DNA of 64,000 bases from Atkinsonella hypoxylon (GCA_000729835.1 JFHB01000012.1:62001-126000); one strand, 5' to 3'; positions 33,794 to 44,075 are shown, counted from the stretch's first letter. Notes: a model not told the origin generated them from the letters alone. A program made the numbers and translations.

Positions 33794-35250
33794 TCAATGA
33801 GAACTGGAGTTGTATCGACTCCTGAATGCTTGGCTTATGCTAAAGCGACTGCTGGCACCTGGACGGTTCATATGGCTAGCGAAAGCTTCCTCAAGAGCAG
33901 ATTGTGTCACGGACGCATCTGCAAGCAGTTCGTTAAATTCCTAGGGCATGAAATCAGGCGATATAAAGACTTACCGTCTAAGTCACTGAAACTGCTACCC
34001 ATGCTGGGCGTTCCTTCACTCCCCTCTCGCGAGCTAGCCTTCCCCTTACCAGAACCTGCCAATTCCATTGTTCGTCTAGGTGAAAGAGGCCCTGGCGGCT
34101 TGAGTTCACGCAACTTAGGTTGATGCACAGCAACTGGCTCTCCAGTTGATGAGTCTTCTGATGTCTGAGACTGGTGGTTGGATTCTTTTAAAGAGCTCCT
34201 GTGCGTTCCTCGCCCGGTCGCTCTTTCATCTCCTCTCAGGGTGGACCCCATATCCTGTGCGGCCTGTTCAGAGTTATGCTGATAAAGCTGGAATGCGGGC
34301 TCAGATTCGTCATCTCCGTCATCTTGGTAGGGTTCTGCGTCTTCGTGTTGTTGAAACCGAGGCGGGCGGCGGATGATACGAGATTGTCCAGGGCTGGAAT
34401 CATTGTCCGAAGATTCAGTAGAGCTCGACACCGCAGGATCAGGAGATGTTGTGTCAACACGAATCGGCGCCGCTTGCGGATCGGGAGACTTAGGCGCTGG
34501 TGAAGATGCCGGCAGGGAGGGAAATCTCTTCCTTACTGCATGATCCCCGGCTCTACCGGGAAACGATGTACCGTGTCGAGGTGGGGAACTGGCCCCGTCT
34601 TTAAGAACTATAGTATTGATCGATGTGCCACGACTCATATTGGGTCGGGACGGGATTGTCGTCGTTGTGCCACTTGTTCCGACCTCTGGTCTTGGTATAG
34701 GCGAGTCACGTCTTGCTGAAAGAGCCGAGATTGTTCGTTGGTGAGCAGATACGGCAGGCTCGGCGCTCGGTACGGGTGATGGAGCACCGGAGCCCTTCGC
34801 GGCAGCGGTAGCTTTTCGCACCTGAGCTCGTACTTGGGAGGCATGACGTTCGGTCAAATAAGCAACTTGTTGTGACAAAAAATCAACGGGCACATCGAAT
34901 TGTGCGGCACTATCAGAATATTAGCTCCGAAACAGTAGCTAGCCGATAGAGGTGATATTCATGGCGTACACGGCACTCCCTATGGGTGCAAATTAGCATA
35001 TTTCCAACATCGCAATATGCAGTAGAAGGAATTTGACCCACAATCTATTTCCTTCTGCGCTGCGCCGGAAAGGATCTTCCACAAAGCTTCGTCGTCTTTC
35101 GACGAATCCCAGTGAACCTGAGGTACGGATGAGCGGCGCTCACTGAAATCATGAATGTGCGGTTTCATTTGTACTTACCGGCGGAGGATCAACAAAATCA
35201 CCTCGAGGAATCGGGACTCTGATGTATACCGTGTATTCTGGCTGAGACAT
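33794..35250 (-). CDS. ATG29: autophagy protein Atg29
   Basis: Atg29 joins Atg17 and Atg31 (or its functional equivalent) at the phagophore assembly site to start autophagosome formation. The conserved N-terminus is rebuilt from four exons: 35250-35179 (MSQPEYTVYIRVPIPRGDFVDPPP), 35117-35042 (VHWDSSKDDEALWKILSGAAQKEID), a 10-nt microexon 34979-34970 and 34909-33975. Together these give EIDW-SAV-AAQFDVPVDFLSQQVAYLTERHASQVRAQ, matching the family without a gap. The long Ser/Pro/Glu-rich middle is disordered. A last exon 33918-33794 adds DASVTQSALEEAFASHM and RFSISQAFRSRY, the conserved C-terminus. Total 1,218 nt, 405 aa. The 62-bp intron before the microexon has a GTGGGT donor and a TGCTAAT branch site; the one after it has a GTACGC donor. 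Confidence 0.93.
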
Positions 35251-35667
35251 GACTGCTAATGTTCCTGGCTGAGGGGTGCTAGGAAGCAAGAAGCTGCCGG
35301 GCCTGAGGATGGAGGAACATCTGAGGTCGAACGTTGTAGCTCCTGGATTAGGCAGATAGGTAGGGTCTAGCAGGGCTTATCGATAAGCCTACAGTACAGT
35401 CAGTGGCTTTGAGGCGCTTCCTAGCTGCATTAGCGTGCGGGCCCGACTCTGCAGCTGCTAATTTTAGAGCCAGGCATGTGGTGGGCCTTGACGAAGCGCA
35501 CATGTCACGTGAGTATCTAGGTAGCTCACTAGTGCACCAAAAGGTAACTACCTAGGTACCTAGGTAACTACTGCGCGCCCACGTTGTTTCGTCCACCGTC
35601 ACAATGCAGCCGATGGACCTTTGTTGGAACATTCTGAGTTATGCGCTATTATCAACTTTGAAGGACT
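35251..35667. other. ATG29 upstream region
   Basis: Holds the ATG29 promoter. It is rich in AGGTA/TACCT strings; around 35542-35574 lies a near-palindrome built from TACCTAGG units. No gene is seen. Confidence 0.55.
35506..35511. promoter_or_regulatory. E-box CACGTG in the ATG29 upstream region
   Basis: The 8-bp palindrome TCACGTGA (35505-35512) lies 255 bp upstream of the ATG29 start codon. CACGTG is bound by bHLH regulators in fungi. Use of this site is inferred. Confidence 0.35.
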
Positions 35668-36341
35668 ATGGCCATCGCTGACACCGCCGTCCTGTCTACC
35701 ACACGTCACCGATTACGACGACATAGCCGGCCCAGGATACTTCTACTCTGGGAAACATTTTTCCCTCAGGATTGGACCACGGCCGTCAACGTGACCGGGT
35801 TCAGTTGCCTCCGTCTTAGTACATGGTGTAGAAGTTGCAACGCCGATAGCTGGCGAGAAACCGTTGTATGCTGTCCTGAGTAGGTCGCTTGCGGGAAGGG
35901 AACTCTTGAAGGTTGACAGCCAATGTTGACCAGCGCAAACATAGAGCATTCGCTCATGTCTCTGCTATCGACCCAGTCGTTGTAGGAGGCTGTACGAGGG
36001 ACATCACCACCGATCCCGCATCTCTGTTTGAGCTGCTCTGGAGGTTCAGTCCTTGATGTGAAAAAGTCGAATATTGGCCAGTCCATGGTCATAGCCTATA
36101 GCCAGATCAATTCCGCCACCTCAACGTTCATCAAAACCACAACATTATTATTTGCGAGCATCCGGATTTATGCACCTACCATACAGATCAACCACAGTCT
36201 ACAACTAGCAGCTCAGCTATTACCTCTTTCTATGCCACCACCCCCCTCCTCTCCAGCACCTCATCTTCAACTTCATCGAGCATCGACGCCCATATTATCG
36301 CTGTGGTAATTGCTGTAATAGTCATTGTATATGCGTCATGA
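35668..36341 (+). pseudogene. possible remnant of a cell-surface (Ser/Thr-rich, one-TM) protein
   Basis: One frame (up to 35883) ends FFPQDWTTAVNVTGFSC... ETVVCCPE. Another (up to the TGA at 36339) reads CEHPDLCTYHTDQPQSTT, then a Ser/Thr tract (SSTSSSTSSS), then a hydrophobic helix IIAVVIAVIVIVYAS and a stop. Fungal secreted or plasma-membrane proteins with a C.P.dWtt...CCP pattern, a Ser/Thr-rich stalk and one helix have this order. No ATG, signal peptide or in-phase intron joins the parts, and the cytoplasmic tail is missing. I treat it as a decayed fragment with low certainty. Confidence 0.3.
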
Positions 36342-36651
36342 TCAAAGAGCCACTTGCCGTGAACAGGATTTGACGGCTTTTTATGTGACAAGTCCCGAAG
36401 TTGTTCTTGCCTCTCAGACCGTAAGCCATCTCTTTTTCATCGTGATCAACCGGTCTGTTCCAAACGTAAGCCAGGTCTACTGAGCGTGCGATATTAGCGG
36501 CCTAATTAGTGGTGTTCGATTGATGGAAGCTCAGCCTCTAAATCCGTCACAATGCAGTTCCACTGAAACGAAGGAGGCTTTGAAACTAGTGGGCGAGTAT
36601 CTATTTGGATCAAAATCTGAACACTCTATTACATGCAATAGCAAGCTTTTA

Positions 36652-37950
36652 TTATTCTCTAGAACTTAAATCAAGATAAGTTTTGTCGTTTGGTGTTACA
36701 GGGTATTGATCCTCATTGAAAGTCGAGTTGAGCATCACCGCACCCACAATATCGCCACTCTCCAAGCGAATATGTGTCCCGACCGTGAAATTCTTCAACT
36801 CCTCCCGCCTGATGACAATCTGGCGACCGCCACGAATCCAATTGCCATACCCACCATACCCGGTATGCTGGCCAAAACACAAATTCAGTCCGTTCGCCTT
36901 AACCTTTGTCTGGGGAATTTCGGAATTCCATTTGCGACACCACGAATTGCCATGATTGTGGCCGAAGAACAAGGCTATAAGTCCAGGTGTTGTAACCAGG
37001 GCTTTCGTAAAGGCTTCGTCATACCCACCAAAGGTGCATCCTTTGTCGCCAAAGTCATAACTCTGGTCGGTGCACCAAGATCGTCCTTGATAAGTGACAG
37101 GCACGTCTCTGTTGATTCCGGGATTCGTGCGAGGATCGAGCTCGTGCTGGAGGGATTCTGCGCCCTTGACGGGAATGTGGACGAAGGCAAGGGCTGGGAT
37201 GGGCCCTTGAGCAAGGTTGTTCCATTTCTGGCTTTCCTTTTGGAACCACTTTGTGACGGAACCGGCCACCCAATTCTGTTGCGCCTGGGGTGATCCCTGC
37301 TCGGTATAATGCTTATAAATGTGACCTCCTCGACTGTCGAAGAACCATAGGAGAAGTTCTGGCAGGCAGGGGGCGGTTTTCGAGTCCGTGCAGTTGTCCG
37401 AGTAGACGGGAAGATAGTAGTTGGATGTGCCCGCCATCTTGTCGTGCACCATTTTTTGCGTTCGACAGCCGGCATGTTTACGTTCACGCCTCAACAATTT
37501 GTTGCTGTTCAGGGTAAACGTGTGGTCGTGATCGCCATACGTAGAACCCCAGGTAAGATTGCGTTCTTCAAGGGCCTTCACGACTTTGTCAATGTATGTG
37601 GTACTGGATTTGAAAGAAGTAGTTTCTCCGGTGATCAGATCGCCGTTTAGAACTACAAAGTCAGGCTTCTCGAGGTCGAGCACCTTTCCCATGACTTGTA
37701 GCGTTTTCTGATCCTGCGCTGGACCCTTGGCAATTACGGGTGCTACCAACCGCGTTAACTCATGACGAGTGGTGGAAGGAGGGGCATAAGAGGTCGTGGT
37801 CTCACCTTCGCCAAAGTGCAAGTCAGAGAAGACTGTAATCTGGAATTGTCCATCGCGGCCAAATCTAAGCGGCGGAGGCTCGTCTTTGGTCGACAAGCTG
37901 GTTGCTAGGGCTGCTAGAAGAACGCAGCGCAATATGACTGCATACATCAC
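36652..37950 (-). CDS. secreted calcineurin-like phosphoesterase (Dcr2/PAP29-like)
   Basis: A metallophosphoesterase of 432 aa in one exon. An N-terminal signal peptide is likely (MMYAVILRCVLLAALATSLS). Metal-site motifs are in the usual order: D43-L-H45 (FSDLHFGEGE), G103-D104 (NGDLITGE), G139-D140-H141-D142, FVHIP and FFGHNHGN near the end. The family motif GNH[DE] reads GDHD here, so the metal-binding Asn is replaced by Asp. Asn-x-Thr/Ser sites (NLTW, NCTD, NFTV, NSTF) fit a glycosylated secreted protein. The closest described relatives are yeast Dcr2-type and plant PAP29-type enzymes. The substrate is unknown. Confidence 0.85.
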   Translation of the reverse strand: MMYAVILRCVLLAALATSLSTKDEPPPLRFGRDGQFQITVFSDLHFGEGETTTSYAPPSTTRHELTRLVAPVIAKGPAQDQKTLQVMGKVLDLEKPDFVVLNGDLITGETTSFKSSTTYIDKVVKALEERNLTWGSTYGDHDHTFTLNSNKLLRRERKHAGCRTQKMVHDKMAGTSNYYLPVYSDNCTDSKTAPCLPELLLWFFDSRGGHIYKHYTEQGSPQAQQNWVAGSVTKWFQKESQKWNNLAQGPIPALAFVHIPVKGAESLQHELDPRTNPGINRDVPVTYQGRSWCTDQSYDFGDKGCTFGGYDEAFTKALVTTPGLIALFFGHNHGNSWCRKWNSEIPQTKVKANGLNLCFGQHTGYGGYGNWIRGGRQIVIRREELKNFTVGTHIRLESGDIVGAVMLNSTFNEDQYPVTPNDKTYLDLSSRE

Positions 37951-38332
37951 TCGAGAAGCTTTTTAGTATGTTTCAAAGAATAAGTTGATCTGATTTTTTT
38001 AATGTGCTGAGAAGAGGCCATTTTATTGACGGAAAGAATAGATGCTTACTTAAAGAGTTAATTAAAGTTTGTTGGTGCCTCCATCGTCTCATTAGGCTTT
38101 CTCTTCTTAGTGCAGTGGCGTTCGACAAGCAGGCATTTTTGCTTCAAAACGTGCTGCAAATACAAAAGGCAAATTTTTTGACCAATAATAAAGGCGTAGC
38201 TGCTATGCAATATGGCAAACTTCGTCATAAACCCACACCTCGTGCTAGGTTCCAAGGCAAAGGTCTCATACAACGACTTCGACTGAGCAACTTACAGTGA
38301 CTCAGATCTTGCTGAGAACATCATCATCACCA
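37951..38332. other. upstream region of the phosphoesterase gene
   Basis: 382 bp without a supported gene. Contains (CATCAC)-type short repeats at 38317-38341. Confidence 0.5.
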
Positions 38333-38821
38333 TCACCATCTTCCACGACCTAACCTTCCATGTAAATGGACACTGTTCCACAGTTGAAAAACGCCATTGT
38401 CATTCTTCATGGGAAAATTAAGAGGCGTGTCTTCTTCTTTGTCAACTTTGAAGACATCGACATGATTGAACAGAATAAGCGCCTTCATGACAGCGCCGAA
38501 TCCCATCTCAGCACCCCCAGACGTATTGACACGGATTTCATCAACTATATGAGGTTGTGACGTCAACTCAAATAGTGGCTCAACCCAGAGGTGTTTGACC
38601 CTAATTAATTTCCGTGTTGGGGTCAATTTTGGGCAAGGTCGAGAGAGTATTGCCCATTTGTCGTTCGCTGTTGTAACCGTCCACGCAAACGGCATGTTAC
38701 CATGTTCATGGCGACCACCGTCATCAGTTTGGTCTCTTCCTGTATGGCATCTCAAGTGCATCATCAGCCCGTTTTCTCCCGCGACAGGCAACACAGTTCG
38801 ATGAATTGACAGGTTTTCCAC
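38333..38821 (-). CDS. orphan hypothetical protein, 162 aa
   Basis: A single uninterrupted frame from an ATG at 38821. The sequence looks protein-like rather than random: alternating hydrophobic residues (KLIRVKHLWVEPLFELTSQP), then HIVDEIRVNTSGGAEMGFGAVMKAL and ILFNHVDVFKVDKEED. This suggests a small all-beta fold. There is no signal peptide or membrane helix. No known family is identified. The C-terminal LHGRLGRGRW may be read-through past a splice donor. A chance frame is possible. Confidence 0.4.
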   Translation of the reverse strand: MENLSIHRTVLPVAGENGLMMHLRCHTGRDQTDDGGRHEHGNMPFAWTVTTANDKWAILSRPCPKLTPTRKLIRVKHLWVEPLFELTSQPHIVDEIRVNTSGGAEMGFGAVMKALILFNHVDVFKVDKEEDTPLNFPMKNDNGVFQLWNSVHLHGRLGRGRW

Positions 38822-38915
38822 TGTGAATGCAATCTCGTTCTAGTCTCTGTCGCTCCCCATTTAGTACAAAATGCGACTGGCGAGACCGCGCATTCCTGAG
38901 TCATAGATGTAGATC

Positions 38916-39666
38916 TTAGATCTTTGGTTCAACACAAAACCGAACCATGCAGTTACCATTTCCTCCGTATGCGGAGTCATCCTGAGTTGGTTCCCTTACA
39001 ACGCGGAATCCAAGCCAGTCGTAGAGACCAAAAGCGTCATTGAACGCAGCGACGAAGATATCTAGCCTCAGTTCTGCAGCTACTTCCATTCCATTTTGAA
39101 CCAAAATGGGTAGCAATGCCTCTGCTGTCAACACGCGGCTCTATTCTCAATGATTTGTGTCTGTAGAAACCAGTCAAACGGAAACTTGGCAACTCACGCA
39201 TGAAAGGGTTATTAGCCTTTTCTAGCACTTCATTTCTGACTCTATTAGCTTCCTTATCGAGAGCACCAGCGTCGCGATTGGAATTAAACAGTGCAGCGTT
39301 AGCAACTTGCAGGATCTCAGGCTCTTCCTCTAGCTGAATTTCTGGAACAATAGCCCCTGACCAAAATGGTGCACCTTTTGCAGTTGTAGCATGGGATACC
39401 GGTAAATCCCATCGAGCATAACCGACGAGGCAACCTATCTTGATGTCGACAGCCTTCTGATGCCGCGCCGTAGTGCGGTCTCCTAACAACATTCGCGGGT
39501 ATCGCCTGGCGATAGTGACGAGATATTCCTCGAGAGTAGTGTGTTTCCACGCCAGCAACTGATTTGGATCCTGCCAAAACGCGGATATGTTGTTGTGGCT
39601 AAGATCCTCGGCATCCGCGACAAAGTAAGTGGACAGAATGTACCAACTGATGTTGTCTGCTTCCAT
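38916..39666 (-). CDS. GNAT-family N-acetyltransferase, model partly uncertain
   Basis: GNAT enzymes transfer acetyl from acetyl-CoA to amines. The first part (from an ATG at 39666) reads HNNISAFWQDPNQLLAWKHTTLEEYLVTIARRY, then KIGCLVGYARWDLP, typical of the N-terminal half of fungal GNAT proteins, then a charged linker to NPFMRELP near 39198. The second frame (39134-38916) reads LLPILVQNGMEVAAELRLDIFVAAFNDAFGLYDWLGFRVV, the C-terminal GNAT pattern. An intron of about 50 bp ending AATAG near 39145 must join them, but the donor would be a weak GTTTCC. The expected acetyl-CoA loop (R-x2-G-x-G/A) is not seen at the junction. The gene may have an extra 5' exon, or it may be damaged. Confidence 0.6.
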
Positions 39667-41102
39667 GACTGACAGTCTGGGGGACCCTGAGTTTGACGGG
39701 GTATTCCTGAATACTGGCTGATGGCGCTTTCACTTAATTCGGGCGCCGCAAGTGCTGCTTTCACCTTTCCCGAGGATCTAAACACATAGATCATTCCCGC
39801 ATTCGACCTAGAGACGAGGACATTGTGGTTAGGGTACAATCGTGTAACCTCGTACACTTGTATATTCACAATTTTTGCCTATATGGGAGTCATACTTCAT
39901 GGACTATGCCAGATATGTCAAGCTTTGTCAAGGTTTTGAATCCAAAGGACAATTAAAACCTTTCGTTTCATGGCACATATTAAAACTGGCAGCCTATTGC
40001 CAAGCGTGTGTCAATAGCGGAGGCCCGAAAGCTGCCCTGACGACGGTGATGAAGTGACATGTCGCCAAATGTACAAGTCACCGTCCAAAATCTCGCTGTT
40101 CAAGTATCCAATGGGCTTATCTGCGTTATCGACGGCCACCGCGAGGCCGTGCTCAATGAGAGCCAAGTGACGCTCCGTCGATTGCACTGCGTCGTCGGCG
40201 ATGACATGCTAACGACCGAATCACCACTTACACCTAAAATAGAACATCTCACCTTGACGTGCCTCGGTTCTTATTTCACTTGATCATCCCTGGCGGAGAC
40301 AGGCTGGTGTCTTTCGCTGCTCGCAGATACCCAAGGCTGGATGGGTTTGAACTGCTCCCATGTCGTAAATGGTAACACATGATTGATTTTTTTTTCCGAT
40401 GCCGTTACATTGAAGTGAAGAAAGTGGCTCACTTGAGGTACCGAGTCGTGGCGATTACCCCAAAACTTTTTTGACAAACTCTTCACCACTCCTTAAAGGC
40501 TTATTCCAATCCAATATTGCAGACATTCGTGACGTCTATGCATTGCCCTTTGTTGTTATCTTTATCGCACAGTGCTACTTGCATTCTTTTACGAGCCGAG
40601 CCAATAGCGGCCGATATCGACGACGTCTTAGCGAGTGGTGGCTTGCCAACCCCGCACAGGCTGGAATCATGGTAGGGCCTCTCAAATTCAGGTCAATAGT
40701 TATTCCAAATGTAGCTCTGTACCGATGTCGTATAACTTCACGAGGTGGAGAGAGACGACACTCGGTTGAAACGGCGATAATGCGACATTTTCAAAAGGTG
40801 TGACACACCTCAACGCTGAATCTTCCATCTTCCCTTCTTCATTCAGTTAGCTGAAACGTAGCGGCGCTGGGTCTGGCACCCGGTTCGATTGCTTCTTGGC
40901 ATCTTCGTCGGGAAGTACGTTGCTTCGTAACCAAGCTCTAGAAAGTAAATTGAAACCATCGCCAGCAGCTATTGGCAACTCTGCCTCTTTCCCCTCCTAC
41001 TACTACTCCGTAGAACCTCCGGACAAGCGACGGGGCTCGTTCGTCCTTCCCCACTGTTAATCACATCGCACCTCGGAGAGTAGTTGGACAAATTGCTTCA
41101 CA
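39667..41102. other. intergenic, no supported gene
   Basis: About 1.4 kb. The frames at 39483-39869 (-) and 40471-40803 (+) have no recognisable motif. Holds the promoter of the carboxypeptidase gene; pyrimidine-rich patches occur at 40828-40846 and 40981-41010. Confidence 0.5.
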
Positions 41103-42990
41103 ATGCTTATCAAGACATGGTCACTCTTCGTCATCGCGAGCTCCGTCTCTGCATTCGTCTCGGCACCCATCGTCGGCGGACAGCAGCCACTGAGCTGGTC
41201 TTCACCCTCAACTCCGCAATCCGATTTCAAGTGTGATCTCCCGCCCGTCCTCGACCCGGCCAAAGACGGATTGCCTTCGGCCAAAGAACTCTTCTCCTCC
41301 CAGCAGGCACTTCGTAAGCAGATTAGCCGCCACCAAGCTATCGTACAGGTGCCCTCTATCTGTTACGATGATCTTGGATCTTTCGAGGAGGATGAGCGGT
41401 GGCAGCCGTTTGATGAGCTTCACCATGTCTTGCTCGAGACTTATCCTGTAGTGTATGGCTTTCATATATTTCTCCCTCCTCGTTACTAATTAAAACGATT
41501 GGAGTAAACGCCCAGCTAAAGCAAAGCAGCCACAAGCGAACCCAGCTGGAAAAGGTCAACACCTTTGGCTTAGTGTACACCATCAATGGCACCAACAAGG
41601 ACCTGAAGCCCCTTCTTCTAGTCGCTCACCAGGACGTGGTTCCTGTCGCTGATGCAAAGACATGGACCTATCCTCCGTTTTCCGCTCATTGGGACGGCGA
41701 ATGGCTATGGGGTCGTGGGTCACTGGATGACAAGAACAGTTTGACGGCCATCATGTCTATCATGGAGACGCTGCTATCGAATTCCACGTGGGAGCCGAAT
41801 CGTACCATTATCCTCGCCTTTGGCTTCGACGAAGAATGCGGAGGCCAACGTGGTGCAGGCACGATTACCAAGCACCTAGAGGCAAGATACGGAGAGAACG
41901 GCATTGCCATGATTCTCGACGAAGGCGGCCTGGGAATGCAGACGATCGACAACGTGCTGTACGCTCTGCCCGGGGTCTACGAAAAGGGACACGTGGACAT
42001 CTGGTTCGAGCTGCATGTCGTCGGAGGACACAGCTCTGTTCCCTTCCCGCACACTGGAATCGGCATCATCTCTGAGATGGTCACTGCCCTGGAAGCCCGA
42101 CCATATGAGCCGAAATTGATTGAAAATGGGCCTATTCATCACCACTTGCTCTGCCAGGCTCGCTACTCTCCTGACGCGCTGCCCGAGCTGACTGATCTTC
42201 TGGCAAAGGGAGACCTGGACGGTGTGGCCAAGTTGATGGCCGATGCAAGCCTGATGACCAAGTACATGATTCAGACGTCCCAGGCGGTCGACTTCATTCG
42301 CGGCGGACAAAAGATCAACGCCATGCCCGAGGTCACCACTCTCGGCGTCAACTACCGCGTTGCCCCCCAAGACAGCATACCCCTCGTGCAACACAACGTA
42401 GTCAAGTATATTCAAGACATCATCTCCAAATATGACCTCAAAGTGAGCGCATTTGAAGGCGATAAAGACTTCGAAGAGTACGTCGCCGATAAGCACCCCG
42501 CGCTTCTGGCCCGCTCGGCCACCGACCGAGTCGACTACAACGGCACATTGGTCATCTCGGCCACGGATGTTACCAAGCCCAGTTCCATTTCTCCTTCATC
42601 AGGACCAATCTGGGATGTCTTTGCGGGCACGATCCGCAGCACCCTGGCCTTCAAGAATGGGACTGTCGTGCCAGCTAGCGAGACCATGACCGGAAACACA
42701 GACACCCGTCACTATGGCAGTACGTCACGCGATTTTTGATTTTTTGATTTTTTGATTTTTGATTTTTTTTTTAAAAAAAAAACCCATATCTGAAGCAAGA
42801 ACCGCGTCTAAGCATGATGGACTAACATGGAGAAGATCTCACTCCCAACATTTACAGGTGGACCCCCATCGACAAGAATTCTGCAACCGGGCTGCACACT
42901 ATTGATGAGCGTATCCGTATGGTGAAGCACATGGAGATTGTACGGTTCTATTATGATCTCGTGCGGAACTTTGATGCCTCGAATGCGTAG
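41103..42990 (+). CDS. secreted/vacuolar M20 carboxypeptidase (CPS1-like)
   Basis: A zinc metallopeptidase of family M20, related to yeast carboxypeptidase S, which releases C-terminal residues from peptides. Three exons: 41103-41450, 41516-42719 and 42836-42990, total 1,707 nt, 568 aa. It has a signal peptide or signal anchor (MLIKTWSLFVIASSVSAFVS). Zinc and catalytic motifs: AHQDVVPV (H154, D156), GRGSLDDK (D187/D188), FGFDEECGG (E222, E223), HVVGGHSSVPFPHTG. The last exon gives NLTPNIYRW and GLHTIDERIRMVKHMEIVRFYYDLVRNF, the normal C-terminus. Intron 1 (65 bp) has a TACTAAT branch site. Intron 2 (116 bp) carries a GATTTTTT tandem run and ends in AAG. Confidence 0.93.
42735..42782. repeat. 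GATTTTTT tandem run and poly-T/poly-A inside an intron
   Basis: Four to five GATTTTTT-like units, then T10 and A10. It lies in the second intron of the carboxypeptidase gene and could form a hairpin. Confidence 0.8.
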
Positions 42991-43651
42991 AGGTAGAGTA
43001 TTGTTGAGACAAGAGGTGTCTTTCGACGGAATCTAGCTTCGACCTAAATGGAGCAAGTTATGAACAACTAAGAATGTAAAGCCGACTTATGCCATGGTGA
43101 ATCATGCAGATGCTCCGTTATAGCTCCGCAAGTCAACGTAGAGAATCAGTGAACAGAACGCAAAACATGACAGGCCGGACAAAAAGCAAATACCTCGGCG
43201 AATGTTTCCCAACTCCCTTCAGCGCTCCTTATCTAGGCGCCGTGCCCTCGAACTTGCCCATCACCGATCCCACCGTCATGTATTGACGTTGAATCCATTG
43301 TGCTCGTGACAACGAAGACCCGGCTTCTTGCCCTCATACCACGTGATATTATTCCCACTGAAGATTGGCAGGGTCACAATGGTCACGAGTCCTGCGTGCC
43401 GCGAGTATCTGCAGTCTGACTTGTTCTAACCCACTCACCCAGATGTTAGCAACTTCCGAGAACTAAGCGTGAGTGCCGAGCTCTGGGAATTCATCCTGCC
43501 GGGAACAAGTCTTGCTGCTCGCCGACTGTCATGCCATTGACATGAGATGGGCCGTCAGGTGCATTATGGCGAAGCTATCATGACTCCAAGGCCGTGTCGG
43601 TTGAAGTACCCCGACATGATGGAATGCAGATGTTTAGATACGCCAACTATG
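42991..43651. other. intergenic, no supported gene
   Basis: 660 bp downstream of the carboxypeptidase gene. No motif-bearing frame. Confidence 0.5.
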
Positions 43652-43872
43652 ATAATATATGTTATTATCAAATTACACTAGATAGCTAGAATCTTTGCTT
43701 ACTAATCCACCGGGGAAAAACCCTGCAGCAGGGAGGAAAAACCCGGTGCTCCTGTATTCTATCCATCCCGGGGCCCAAGCGGCCCCGGAGAGGTCTCTGC
43801 CATTAAAAAGGGGTGCTCCGCCGCGCTGGACCACCAGCCCGCGGCAGCACTCCCGTTATAATATATGTTATT
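43652..43872. mobile_element. short insertion flanked by exact 15-bp direct repeats
   Basis: ATAATATATGTTATT occurs at 43652-43666 and again at 43858-43872, without mismatch. The 191 bp between them are much more GC-rich than the flanks, with GGGAAAAACCC, GGGGCCCAAGCGGCCCCGG and CCGCGCTGGACCACCAGCCC. This is the pattern of a target-site duplication around a small non-autonomous insertion. Long (about 15-bp) duplications fit a LINE-mobilised, SINE-like element, but I see no clear pol III A/B boxes. A TAACCTAACCTAACG string follows at 43885-43899. Confidence 0.5.
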
Positions 43873-44075
43873 TGTCCCCCTTGTAACCTAACCTAACGTA
43901 TAAAATCACAAAGCTTAGCTTCCGACAGGACCTGTCATGTTGTCTAGGTACCTCGTTCAAAGGCTTGCGACCAAGGCAGGTACGGACTGCGACCAGCAAG
44001 AAGTCATGTCGCCCGTCAACTTGGCCCATCTATATCTGGAATAGTGATCTTATGCCATCAAGCCAACTTGCTCAG

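Noticed and set aside
36706..37293. + strand frame of 195 codons
   Set aside because: Antisense to the phosphoesterase, whose motifs are unambiguous.
22079..39666. Secondary-metabolite or silencing gene cluster
   Set aside because: The EST1-like, Arb2-domain and ATG29 genes sit near one another, but no synthase, Argonaute or Dicer gene is present and the neighbours are unrelated housekeeping genes.
40880..40900. GGTTCGATTGC, similar to a tRNA T-loop
   Set aside because: No acceptor stem, D-arm or anticodon arm can be drawn around it. Other GGTTCGA strings (for example at 3052) fail in the same way. No tRNA gene was found in the window.
41876..42496. Minus-strand frame of 206 codons
   Set aside because: Antisense to the second exon of the M20 carboxypeptidase.
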